64,000 bases of DNA from Purshia tridentata (Eukaryota; Streptophyta; Magnoliopsida; Rosales; Rosaceae), in NCBI GenBank assembly GCA_003254885.1, contig QANT01008378.1, positions 17,429 through 81,428 on the forward strand, read 5' to 3'. Each line of letters starts with the position of its first letter. The first letter of the stretch is position 1. This document shows positions 49,858-61,938 of the stretch, in pieces. Made by a program: the position numbers and the translations under genes. The notes beneath the pieces are model-generated. The model was not told the DNA's origin. It searched no databases and saw nothing but the letters and a program-made list of their open reading frames with translations.

Positions 49858-52800
49858 TTCTTTATGAAGTATATCTTCTCTGCATTTACAATCGAACAGG
49901 GCATAAGATTAGACATACAAAACAAAGAGACGATGGGAAACAGAAAACTAGAAAAGTGTTAAGCTTTTACCTCTGGAAGCAAACGCCACTAAGAGAGAGA
50001 GACTGAAACAGAGAAAGAGAGAGCAAGAGAGAGAGAGAGGTGGTGAAGCAAAGCAGGCAATAGGCCAAGGTGGTGTTAGTTGCTCGAGAAAAAAATAACT
50101 ACAGAAAAAAAGTCTCTGCTTTTCGATTTCCTCTTTTCTTTCATGGGGATATATTCTTTATGCAAAGCAAAGCTCTCACTTTTCTCTGTCTTTGTCACTC
50201 TGTTCGATGGCAAAACGCAAAGGGTTTTGGTTAACCGGAAAGGTTCAGTTGTTTGGGTGGCTAACTCCGATGCAAGGAGTTCTCGGAATCAGTTCAGAAC
50301 CCACCATTATCAACCACTCCATCTCTGCCACGTACCCATTAAAAATGGAAGATTTGAGCTCTACGCCTCTACCCAAGGAGAACCAAGTAAGTTGGTCAAC
50401 TGGGTTAATTTTCAATCCATCTATCTTCAGCTTAACTGCTAATTATTTAACCATAAAATGTGGGATTAAAGAGAAATTGCATGTGAAGCAAAGGTATGAA
50501 AATAATGGAGTAAGCATGTAAACATATACAATTAAAAAAGGTTCATGTGTCGCATCAACACCAAAGGGATCCTTATAATAGGCAACTTTTTTTCCCCGCC
50601 ATTTGAAGTAAATTAATTACCTCATTAAATTACATTTATTTGCGCTACTACTCATGTCACTGAGAATGGAATGTTTCAATAGTTAACATACTACTTATGT
50701 ATGCATAGGGATTTTCTATATGAAAAACGTCTTTCTTTTTTTTGGCAAAGTTTTAATACTTTAGGATATAAATCATCAATTACAAACTCTTTTTCGATTT
50801 TAACCTTTATAATTTTTAACTCCCATTACTCGAAAAAAGTAAACCATGTCAAAATTTGGAAAAAATATTGGTATAAAATTAAAAAAATACCACATTCATT
50901 CTGCAAAGAATTTGTGTGTATGCATATATCATTTTTTTAATGTATAATTCTGAAATAATAGGAATCATAAATCTTTAATTTCAGCCATTTCAATGAAAAT
51001 GAAGAAGAAACTTTAACAAAATGATGGCTCTCTAAACACTGATTATCATGTATAGGTGTTTGTGCTAAGGTTAAATGTCTAAATCATACTTGGTCCTACA
51101 AATTGATTCTCAAGGACCGTGCATGAATTAATCAAAAAAGGAGCTAATGCTTATCATATAAACAAATAAAGTAGGGGACTACTCAGAGACCAAATTATTA
51201 ATGGGTTAGGAAGACATTAGATCTATCTATCTACACTACACCACCTATATTCTGCTTTTCAGAACATAAACTAGGCTACGTCTATAGTGACATTTCTTCG
51301 GCGGATAGCTTATACCTTAAAATATTGGATGGCAAAAATTATTGAAAGTTAGGTGAACATCTCTGTAATGTAATGTCTATGACATCATTACAACTTGCAA
51401 GCTTATCTTGAAAATAATAACAAAGCAGAAGCCAAAAAACAATTATATATATACCAATCTCAGGTCACAAATATAATATATAGCAAAGAGCCAAGAAATA
51501 TGATCACGTGCCTACGATCCATGTGAAGATTCTGGAGCTCCTTTGTTTCTCATCAGTTTTTGACAGCTGAGGCTAGTGCAAATCACCGGACTGATACTGT
51601 CTGCTAAATCGATATTTCCTCGAATCTGTGCATACAAGCAAGGATGGTTGGCAATATAGAGAAGTTGCAGGAGTTGTGAAACAGGCCAACAGTTTTCTTA
51701 GGCAAATGTTGAGAACAGTGACGATTTCCAGTAGTTGACTGTTGATGTGTTAAATCCCACGTACATTACAGGTTGACAGTCACCAATACAATACACGTAC
51801 AAACGATTCTCCTCAACTTTTTAGGAAATGCATGTTACACAGAAACAAAACCTTCCTTCCTGAGTCCATTTTCTAATTCTTCTCTAACAGACATGTTATC
51901 TCATGTTCAATGCAATAAGGGTCAAACATGACGGCCCCGCAAATGAATAAATGAACTAAGATAAACTTAAAAATAGATGTGGCTCAAAGAGGAGCATAAA
52001 TGCATTAGACATCTCTCTTAGATAACCACACAAAATAAATACAGCTTTCCAACAATACAGCTCTATACAGATCCCATATCAGCTGCATTACGAAGTACAT
52101 ACAATTATTAACGTCATAATTCATCACATAATGTACACGTGAAGATAGATGGTACCCACTCAATTAGATTCCTACAATTTTCTTATACAGAACCATTCAA
52201 GTGATTGGCAGTAAAGACAACAATAAATGAAAGAAAAACCAGCACCAGCTCCAATAACGCACCCCAGGAGATGTGCTGCTACTAAAATAATTGCATTTGT
52301 GCCCGATGCATTTTAAAAGCGATAAAATTGCCAGCCTAGTAAAGAAGCAAGCCAACCATTCCTGATTGATTCATAATGTCATCCTCCCCCACCCCTAAAC
52401 ATTCAAAAAACAAAGAAAGGATGAGTTGGACCAAAACTACAAACAATATTAGTAATTGTTGGGGATGTTTAAACGGTATTAATCAGAACTTTGGCTCCAG
52501 GATAGCAAAATTTTCTACTTTTTAGTTACACACAGATGTATGCAACAAAAGGAAGAGATCTAACAGAAACATACTTTTTCTTCCTTGTTACAGGTAGCCA
52601 TCAATCCTAAGAACAATATAAGTGTGATACGCATTATCAGCAACTCAATTTCATCATAAAATTGCAAGTCAGGGGCAATGATGCATGAGATTATGAAACT
52701 CTAAAAGCAGAACAAGTCAAGAATGCCGCAAAAACATACCTGTAGGCTGTAGCATTTATACAAGTCTACTTAATAACATAGTGTTGAAGCTTCATTATTA

Positions 52801-53041
52801 TGTTTACAACAGCCACCATATACACAAGTGAAAGATCCCCAAGAACAATACACTCAAGAACAACTTTTAGCCATCACAGTTGATCTGCCTCTAGGATTAG
52901 GTCTGACCAAAGTTTGAAGCTACCCAAAACTATACAAATTAACATGTAAAAGCACCCAGAATCTAGGTGCTTGTGCTATATATATTGACCCAATCTATAC
53001 TATGAAATTCACCAAATCTCGTAACTTCTCGCCAATGATCT
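49858..53041. other. Spacer upstream of ETO1-like gene and 3' of the PPR gene
   Basis: 49858-50070 is the ETO1-like 5' UTR, with GA repeats at 49991-50039. From 50080 to about 53040 no gene is recognised on either strand; the DNA is AT-rich. The last few hundred bases are probably the PPR gene's 3' UTR. Confidence 0.55.
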
Positions 53042-55100
53042 TTAAACCATTTTTATGATCCAAAGTTTATGTTTCTTTATAAACAGATATACAAGACAAG
53101 GTCCAATCAAATTGGCATCTGAGAGGCGCTTGCAAAGTTTGAGGTAAGTATCTGCACCACCAGATTGTTGGATCCTTTTCCGTAGCCCCTGCAGCACAGC
53201 TGCCCTGTCCAAAAACTCTGGGCACAAACCAAGATCAAGCATTTTAATTACTGTTTCTGCTGCATCATCAAAATGTCCCCCTTTAATGTAACCTCTTAAC
53301 AACCATGACAGGCTTTTCTTTTTACGCAAAGAGCTGGCAACCTCTGTTCTAGTAACCAACCGTGCTATGGCACTGGACTGCTTTTGAGAAGCACAGATGG
53401 CTAAAACAATGTCATAAAGGTCCGCATCAGCCTCTTTACCCACAAGCTTCATTTCCCACAACTGCATTTCAGCCTCAAGTCCACGTCCAGAGCAGATATA
53501 CATAGCCAAGAGCCTCTCATGAACCACCCCATAGAGTGAGGAACTTCCCTCTTGCATCACCCAGTCGGACAATTGTACTCCATCAGCTAGAAGATCTGAC
53601 TTATACTTCTCGATAAGCTCAACATTTTCTGAATCAAATTCAGCTATCAGTCCAGCCCTTGTGAAACCTTTCAACTTACGTAAAGCTTTTGCAAACTCAT
53701 TTAGCTCCTTAACCACAGCTGTCATCGCAATGAGGTAGCTGTAGACCTCTGGCTTCAACCCAGATTCTCTTAGATGAATCACCAACTTGACCGAATCCCT
53801 ATAGTTACCCTCAACCTGTATAAACACATTTAATAGTTTCATTCACGTATAATTAGGAAACTATATAGATTTTATAACATATAAGTTGAAATAGAATAAC
53901 TGGGAGTAAGTACTACTTAATCAAGGCTAAATGTGCTAAGGAATGGTGAAGCAATCAACCAACTTTACAAAGTCAACTAATGCTGAAAGCTTTCCTTTCT
54001 ATCTATATATGTTTTATACCTAACCAATAGTAACGATTCTCTTTCACAACTTGTAATAATTAAAAGTTCACTGGGAATAATTCATTCGCATGAAGCGGGT
54101 AGACAATCTAAACATCATACATTTGATTAGTTAACTTAACTGTACAATCTAGAAATAAAATTAGCACTATAAGTGAAAAAGCCACAAAATTCATCACAAC
54201 TGGACATAATATCCTAATAATTCAGCATTGACAAAGTGCAACCCAAAATTCTCTCACTAACAAGGCAGTGTGGACATTATAAATTAGCAGCATCTAAACT
54301 CGTAAGTGAAGATAAAAACATTTGACAATTGAATAGCATTATATTGATTTCAATTTCAAACAAGAAGTTACCATCATCTTCCAAGCAAGATACCCAGTTG
54401 GCCCTCCTTTATTCCCATCTCCATCGCCTTCCTCCGAATACACAATCCCACGTTTCAACACCTCTTTTACAAACAAAACCGCTTTTTCCTTCTCACCCAT
54501 ATCCCAATACAAAGAAATCACCTTCTCCATCATACTAAAACTCGGTTTCAAACCGACACAATCCATGTCCACAAGAAGGTCAACCACATCCCCAACGTCA
54601 TGCTCCCCCTCAATCAACTTCTTGACCCAACCACACATTAACGAAACCATGAGCTCCATCGTCTCTTTATCGACCCGGTTCTCCTTTCTGAGCCACTCAA
54701 ACACCTCCAGAGCACACCATGAGTCCCTACCCTCCTGAGAGAAGTATACTAACACAAGTTGCAACTCTCTCGCCGATAACCGGTCGTTCATTTCCTCAAG
54801 AACATCGGAGGGTTCCCTTGTCATTCGCTCTAATTCTTCAATTGCCTCAAAGAAACCTTCACCCATTTCGTCCTCGTCGTCGCTAGTCAGGAACTGGTCC
54901 AATTCAACCGATGTGAATAGCCTGAAGTCTCGAACTTTACTCGATTTCGCAACGATGAGGTCCGGGTTTTGCAGTTTGCTGATTATCGGACAAACCCTAG
55001 CACGAGATTGTGCTGAAAAACCCTGGGGAACAGTAAAACGGTGACGTTTGACTGCAAAACAAGACTGGGTCAACGAAGCAAAGCCTTGAGCAAATGCCAT
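53042..55100 (-). CDS. Chloroplast pentatricopeptide-repeat-type protein (At2g30100-like)
   Basis: Two exons, 55100-54372 and 53815-53042, joined in phase to 500 residues. The N-terminus (MAFAQGFASLTQSCFAVKRH) is rich in Ser/Ala/Arg and poor in acid for about 45 residues, as in a chloroplast transit peptide. An acidic stretch follows (LTSDDEDEMGEGFFEAIEEL). Helical-repeat segments of PPR type include LVLVYFSQEGRDSWCALEVF, VDLLVDMDCVGLKPSFSMME and VKLVIHLRESGLKPEVYSYL, and near the C-terminus GYIKGGHFDDAAETVIKMLD. The repeats are loose and the protein shorter than typical RNA-editing PPRs. Organellar RNA binding is expected from the family; the target is unknown. It belongs to the conserved block with the E1 and UBL-LRR genes. 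Confidence 0.92.
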
Positions 55101-56161
55101 TTTTCTTCAGTTGAATATCCCAAAATTTGTCAATTGAGAGAAACCCAAGTAGTCTCCCCTGCGCTTGGTTGCCGAGAAATCAACGAAAGCAAAACAGAAA
55201 GTAAAGTGAAACTCACGTCAACTGAGTCAAAAGAGTGGTATCGTATCATCCATCAAATATGCGCGAAGTAAAGCATACTCCAATAGAATTTCTAAAGAAA
55301 CCAGGAACAAAATATTTCATTCCTTGGCTTTCTTTCTTTCATTCCCAAATTTTCCGAGCCACCGAACAGAAAATTAGGGTTGCAACCCGAAAAGCCAAAG
55401 GCGAAGAGAACCCTAGTGGCATGCGCTGAATGTGTGATCATCAAAACATTGGGAGGGTTTTGGATTGTGAGGTGCTGCTGCAATAGCCGAGCTGCAATAG
55501 CCGAGCCTTGGCACCACTGCCTGTGGCCCTGTGCTCTGTGATACTGACACCAAAATTTCTGTGATTTTCACCGTTACGTCTGGTGACGTATCCCAACCCA
55601 GCCCAATCGGCGGAATCTGGCGCCTAACTACCACGTGTGGAAATGAGAATTGAGAAAGATTTTTCGTTCTAAGTCATCGTAATCAGAAGGAGTTGCGCCA
55701 CGTGGACGGCTAGGAATTGGTATTTTTTTTATCAAGAATGCTAAACTTATAAAAATGTGATAAAAATATTATTATTGTTTTTTTATTTATTATTCAACTA
55801 TGAATACAAGCCCACTCCCAAATGCCAATGAAGACAATCCCATCTTATAAAGGTCCAAACCCCAATGCAAGTAAAAATTTCTAAAGAGTTAAACTCTTTT
55901 ATATAGTGTACCAGCTGGTCCAGCTTTGACACTTTTCTATTTTATTTCAACAACGAAGAATAAAAATGCATAGTTGCTCAAGTATTTTAACCCAAAAGGT
56001 CCAAGGTTCATAAAAACACAATAAAAAACTAACGAGAACACAAAACGAACAAGCAAATGTCCCCATTGATGTTTTTGGTACTCATATTGGTGTCAATTTA
56101 TAAGTACAAAATCAACAGCCAGAGAATCTTATTTGAATGGAATAGCCCATGTAATAAATTT
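55101..56161. other. Spacer between PPR and bZIP genes
   Basis: 55101-55650 is the PPR promoter/leader region, somewhat richer in GC, with a tandem GCAATAGCCGAGCT phrase near 55480. The rest is AT-rich 3' flank of the bZIP gene. No gene recognised. Confidence 0.55.
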
Positions 56162-58069
56162 TCAAAGGAAGCAACGGTGAGGAGGGTCCTGGTTCTGTGG
56201 AGTATCGAAAACCAGCGCCTGATCCATCTCATCATCGTCCGAGTTCATATCCATCCTAATCAATTTCGGCCCACTTTGATTTGGGCTCACAATTTCCTTC
56301 TGCTTCGGCCCAGCTTCCCAATTACCTGGAGCCCTTTGTTGTTGAACTTGTCGTTGGTGTGGGCATTGGTTTCGTTGCTGCTGCTGCTGCATAATGAGTT
56401 GTTTTGACATATTCATGTTTGCTGGCGCAGTTGCTCCCATTTGGTCTATAAAACATTGAGAGATGTTAGAAAAAGAAAAAAAAGGGTATTCAGTCTTAAT
56501 AATATGCAAAAGACCTACACCAAGGCAAATCTTGAGTACATTTTTTCCATCAAAAAGTCCATATATATAGTTTATGGAATATACTTAAAATTTGAAAAAG
56601 GAAGAGTTAACTGAAAGAAAGTAACTTTTAAATTTTAATTTCAAATAGCGGGCATAAATATTTTATTACTCTTTCAATAGAAAAAAAAAATTTATCGCGT
56701 GTATGATAGTATAGTATTAATCAATGTCACATGCAGTATGAATGTATATTATTTATTTTGACAACTATGATATAATATCCGTTTCTATCCAAAATTGGTA
56801 AATTATATTAGTGTGACTAAAGTAAATATACGAAGTAGGAGATATATTAATTGTGAAAGGTTTTTGGATTTACCTTGATTTGGATTTGAATATACCATAT
56901 GTCCCTTCCCATGTGAACACGGAGTATTCATCACTTGCTCCATCCCTATAGGTTCCTGCTTCACTAACCTGCAGTTTGTGTGCCCTTGGAGTTGGGGATT
57001 CTGCATCTGCAACTGCTGCAGTTGCCTTAGTCTGCAAACATCTTTTTTGTTTGCTTCAATTTCAGCTGTAAAAAAGCAAATAAACCACACCATATTTTAA
57101 AGGAGTTCGGACTTAATTTATGTGAGGGTTTAATGCTCAATAACATCTCATATAAATTAAGTAGTACAATGGCTTAGTGAGGGATACTAGGGTTTACCCT
57201 CTTTCTGTATCTTATCGTAGGCGTAAGCAGAAATCTGGTTGTGCAAGGCCTTCTGCTCCATATGTAGGTAAAGTTGTTGGTTTTTATAGAACTCAAATTG
57301 AGGACGTATCATAGCAATTTGAGCCTATACATACATAAAATAATCGAATATTTCAGTCATTATTGAAACTATATAATTAAATTAGTGCATACGCCATATT
57401 GAGAGCTAGTGTTAATGTTGAGGAAATTAAATCGTATGATATCTATCTAAGATTGTCTGTAATTACCTCAAGAGTCTTCGCTTTCCTTTCCATTTCTGCA
57501 ACATATTGAAGCTTCTTCAATCTAGATTTTTGCGCCGACATCCGATTTGAAATAATTCTATAAATAAAAACATGTTACATATTTTACAAGTTATATCAGT
57601 AATAAAAACAGATGTATATACTAGTTTATAATTACCGCCTGAGCTTTTTGGGATCCATATACTCAGGGCCGACAATACGACCCGTTATGGATTGAGTACC
57701 ACTGGCATTGTGAGTAGTTTTGACAGTCTTACTGTCATCACAAGCATCAGCAGAAGAGTCATCACTGTCAGAGCTTGAATTTTGGCGATGATGAAGAGCA
57801 TCATGAGCAGGAGTGATTTTGTTGGCAATGAAATCTGAGCTGGGCGGGGCCTGGGCCTTGGTGCCGCTGCTGCTTGCCCCACCATCAAAATGGCTCATCC
57901 CGTAGGGCCTCTTCCACACTTGAAAGGGACGGCCAGTGGGGATTAAAGGAAGGTTGGATGGTGCCATAGTAGCAAAGGGATTCGACTCAATGGGCCTGTT
58001 GTTGGCCCATGATGATCCCAATCCATGGCTACTACTACTACCATTACCAACCTTCTTGTTTGCATCCAT
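56162..58069 (-). CDS. bZIP transcription factor, group E-like (bZIP34/61 type)
   Basis: Nuclear DNA-binding factor. Five exons: 58069-57636, 57557-57467, 57324-57198, 57065-56874, 56445-56162, in phase, 375 residues. A Ser/Asp-rich N-terminus (NSSSDSDDSSADACDDSKT) leads to the basic region at about 141-160 (DPKKLRRIISNRMSAQKSR), which keeps the invariant N-x7-R. The zipper runs LKKLQYVAEMERKAKTLEAQ, then IAMIRPQFEFYKNQQLYLHM. The proline inside the zipper is the known hallmark of group E, where it hinders homodimerisation. The C-terminus is Gln-rich (MQQQQQRNQCPHQRQVQQQR) and ends in an acidic MDMNSDDDEMDQ segment. An acceptor (TTTATTGCAG) just upstream of the ATG marks a 5' UTR intron, so the in-frame codons before 58069 are not coding. 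It sits in tandem with the related gene at 60.2-61.9 kb. Confidence 0.9.
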
Positions 58070-60213
58070 TTCAATATTTCTAGCTAGCTTTGTCTGTCTG
58101 CAATAAAACAAGAGATGCAATTGAAAACACAATAGGGGAGTAGGTAAATGACGATATGATTCTTATAACCCTCAGAAATTAATAGGTACAAGTATTTTGA
58201 CTGCAATGCAAACAAGGGATTAGCTAGGCCACATGTTTATACAGAAAAGATACAGTATACTTACCATATATTACCATCCCCACATTATTGAATGGCGCCT
58301 ACAAGGCTGTCATATTTCAAAATATATCTAAGAGTGAACTACAATACTAGCCCTGAACATATCTTTACAAAATTATGTTGGATATTGTTGTTGTGTTGGG
58401 TAGTTTGGTCAATTATGCACAACATTATTAGATAACTCATGATGCTTAATTTTGAACTTGGTTTTTTCTTCATATGTTCGTGTTTATCCCTAGAAATTTC
58501 TTGACCGCAATGGTTTCTCTCTTTTCGATCTCATGTACAAGTGTCAACTTCTTACATATTAACGGTAACCTTATTTGTGATTGTGAGAAGAATGTTGTAT
58601 GTAAGATTTTCACCTTTTTGTTTTCTAATTGTAATTAAAATACTCTAATAAATGAAATAAATGATAGCTATCACTTATGCTAATTTTAATGGGGTAAGAG
58701 AATATATTTCCCAGAAAATTTGAAAATATTGAGGCAATGTATGAAACCCTAACCGCCACAGTACAGATATATTGAGTCAGATAAATTGTGCCACGTGTAC
58801 TACCTAACATTCACTCTAGGCAAATTTTTCTATCCTAATAGTACTAGTGAATTACATGCACTTAAATTTAGTAGCTTTGGATCGATCTTGAGGAGGATGC
58901 AGATGAATACAAATTTTCTCATGTAAATCATAGAAGTCCCAATAAAGATCGACTTCTCTAACTCTAAATTCTTACACGGAAATTATGGATTGTAGCTTTG
59001 TTTGGTTATTTTTTGGTTTCATTTATGGGTCCATAGATGTAATAAGAAAATAAATAGTTTAAAATAATTTCTAAATCGTAAATCAAATGAGGCCTTAATT
59101 GGTTCGTAGTTATTCGTCAAAAAGGAAACACAGTTGGAAAATGAAAAGCAAACGACAAGAAATCTTGTATATATTTTTTTCTAATAATATAAAAACATTG
59201 ATACAAATGTATATAAGTTGTACGGGTAAAATTAATCTTTCTCATTTGAAATTTAGATCCACACCTAATGATATTTTAAGACAAATTTGGTTGTAAATTT
59301 CGTATGAGGAAACAAAAAGTATACCATAAAAATCTGTTTGGGTTCAAGCCCCCTGCTCAAAAACAGGTTAGAAATTTCTGTATGCATGCCATATCGATAT
59401 GTGTCCTAACCAAATACAATGCATACATCTGAATCACGTACTTAAATAAAAATAATCAAACAATAAATCTATCCAATTAATAAAACATTTCCTTATATTC
59501 ATAATTTCATATATATTTCCTATTATAATTAAAATGAGACTAATTTTTGAGTCATTACCTAAATTAGATTTTTCTTTTGATGCAATGGAAGCTAGACATG
59601 CATTTCTCAAAATGATTAAATGATTAAAGCCTAAAAGAAAGACAAAATTATTAAATTGAAAAATGCCCTTTACAAATATATATTTGACTCAAAATAAGTA
59701 TTCAAAAGGGGTTGTTATTGAACTTATTGGAAACAAAATAAGTGACAGTTTTAGTTGTAACTCGAGAAGTGTTTTAGCAAAAGAAAATGAAATAGCTGTA
59801 ACAAAGTAAATTACTCAAGGAAATTTTAACTAACCACAACACAGTCAGTGAATACATATAGCTAGTGACGCGCGAAATTAAATATTTTTAGGGAAAGTTA
59901 ATAACCAGTACAGCAGTATACGTCAACCACTTCAAGTAGGTCTTATGAGTAAATAGACTTTAAGTATGGACGTAAAGTAAATAGCCATAGGCTTTATTTT
60001 CACTGAAACATATACTGGACAAGTAGGGCTAGAGTTTGAAATATTCTAATAAAATCCAATAGCAAATAGGAGACAAATATAGGTACCATTTGCACTCCAT
60101 CTTATTCATTTCTCTCTTTCATATACACCAGAAAGATTTCATTAAGCAACAACGTCTCGAAAATAAAACTAACAAAACCTTTCCACCAAGCTAGCTAGAA
60201 ATTATCATCAATT
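58070..60213. other. Spacer between the two tandem bZIP-type genes
   Basis: About 2.1 kb of AT-rich DNA. It includes the first gene's 5' UTR intron and promoter and the second gene's 3' flank. No additional gene or clear repeat is recognised. Confidence 0.55.
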
Positions 60214-60844
60214 TCACTTGAACTTGATGGAGGACGACCCAGATGGGTTATGCACATCAGGATCAATATCATCCATGTCCATATCAATGGACATCGTATC
60301 CACAAATGACGCTTCATCCTCAAATTGGTTCTCAGTACTTGGGTTCACCATCCGGTGGTCGAACCTAGCCGGTTGGCCCGGTTCATTAGATTGAATCGAG
60401 GGATGGCCAACTTGCGGGTTCAAATCCGATAAACTCACCATTCGAATTGGAACTTCATTCCCAATAAATGGGTTCGCTATCTGGGCGTCGAACCCAGCTG
60501 GTTGAACCGGACCCTGACCAACTGGATCGTTCAGATAGGCCAAGTTCACCATTCCGGCTGCATATTCGTTCCCTGAAATGGAGTTCACTATCTGGGGGTC
60601 GAACCCGGCTGGTTGGCATGGTTCATTAAATTGAACCGGGCCATGGACAGCTTCGGCCAAATTCAGCATTTGGTAACCTGCAGGAGGGTTGAAGCTCTGT
60701 GCTGCTACTGCTGATGCTGCCTGTCGTCTCTGAAATTCAAACAGCTGGATCAGTGACTCTCTTTGTTTCTTCAGTTCCTCATATTCAGCTACATATAAAC
60801 ACACATGAATGCAAGATTAAGCGCCTTCATGTTAATATTCATGA

Positions 60845-60881
<37 letters not shown>

Positions 60882-61938
60882 CAGAGGACCTTTTCTCAAA
60901 CAAAGTTCGCCGGAAGAAGCAGAAAACTTTTGCTTCATCGAACTGTTTTCTGCTCTCTTTAACTTATTTTCGCGATTAGAGTATTTGACTCTTGAACCGT
61001 TGACAGCTATTTCAGCCTGCAACACATTGTCATGGTGTATACATATATAAAGCACATGTGTTTTAACAATTATTTTTCTGTAACATTAACACTCACATAT
61101 AAAACTATTTTTAAAATCATCATCTTTGTAATAGACCTTTTATTATAGTGAGATTATATAGAAATTTGTGAGTTAAAATAATACAGTATCAAAAATATTT
61201 TCTTACTAAACAGTCTAACATATTATTATATTGTCAAATTATGAATCAAAATAATCCAATATTAAATAGAATCGTGTTACAATATATTCTTGATTTACAA
61301 TTTGAAAACATAATATCTCAAATCTCATAAGAGAATATTACTAATATACATATAATTATAATAAATGGAAATATGAGTATGTGAAAATTACTTCTAGAGC
61401 TTTCACTTGCATTTCGAGTTGCGATTTATAGTTGTTATGCTTCTCCCGATATGCCTTAGAATATTTTCGGCTCTTCTCAATTCTAAAGAAAACAGATCGA
61501 AATATTGTAAAATTATATATAAAAAGATGAAGAAATTATGATAAGAAAAAAATGCATGTTTTCTTGAGTGGATCCACAATATATGATCGATGCGTTTTTC
61601 GTATACAAGTTTTAGAATACAAGCTGGATTGGAGTGTGAAAAGTGATCCAAGTTCAAATAACCTCCAATGGCCATATACTTTTTTAATATAGATCGAGGA
61701 GATAGAAGGCTAGATATATAAGCAACCTCTTTAGCTTAATGGAGTCCACATTAGGTACTGCAGATTCAGTAAAACCCTCATGGAGTTCAACCTCCATGGT
61801 CGCAGAGTTCAGCTCTTCAGTTTCTGGGATCGGTGCAAGTCCTTTTTCAGGGTTACCACTGTTACTGGATGGTGGCAGCTGTGGTGGGATCTGAGGCAGT
61901 TCCTGCTGGGTTGTCTTGTTGTTGTTGGAGCCCTCCAT
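60214..61938 (-). CDS. Degenerate bZIP-like protein, tandem paralogue of the 56-58 kb gene
   Basis: Four exons: 61938-61727, 61482-61392, 61016-60890, 60788-60214, in phase, 334 residues. The first three exon junctions fall at the same places and phases (2, 0, 1) as in the neighbouring bZIP, and exon 2 has the same 91-base length, so common origin is clear. The region aligned to the basic domain reads RIEKSRKYSKAYREKHNNYK: the invariant Asn is Ser while the Arg eight residues on is kept. The coiled-coil part continues SQLEMQVKALEAEIAVNGSR, then VKYSNRENKLKRAENSSMKQ, and lacks the group E proline. The C-terminal exon contains three imperfect repeats around QPAGFDPQIVNS / QPAGFDAQIANP / QPARFDHRMVNP, then an acidic MSIDMDMDDIDPD end. 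The N-terminus is Pro/Gln/Asn-rich. A 5' UTR intron acceptor (CTTTCAG) precedes the ATG. DNA binding is doubtful. Confidence 0.82.
60290..60655 (-). repeat. Three imperfect protein-level repeats in the bZIP-like C-terminal exon
   Basis: Units of about 40 residues each carry a (Q)PA(G/R)FD core, then an (I/M)(V/A)NP-like motif, then (G)MVNL or RMVSL and a DLNP/YLNDP turn. The third unit is truncated and runs into the acidic tail. The DNA shows the same three-fold pattern (GGGTCGAACCCGGCTGGTTG-like blocks on the plus strand). Confidence 0.7.
60847..60879. repeat. (GA)16 microsatellite in short intron
   Basis: Pure GA repeat inside the 101-bp intron 3 of the bZIP-like gene, starting about 10 bases from the splice donor. 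On the sense strand it is a CT tract. Confidence 0.95.

Noticed and set aside
50080-50442. Open frame with a VVWVANSDA phrase recalling the lectin domain of S-receptor kinases
   Set aside because: Only a few residues match, the rest lacks lectin-domain features, and it lies beside the 5' flank of the ETO1-like gene. Chance similarity is more likely.
59335-59380. GGGTTCAAGCCCC resembling a tRNA T-arm
   Set aside because: No acceptor, D-arm or anticodon stem can be folded around it.
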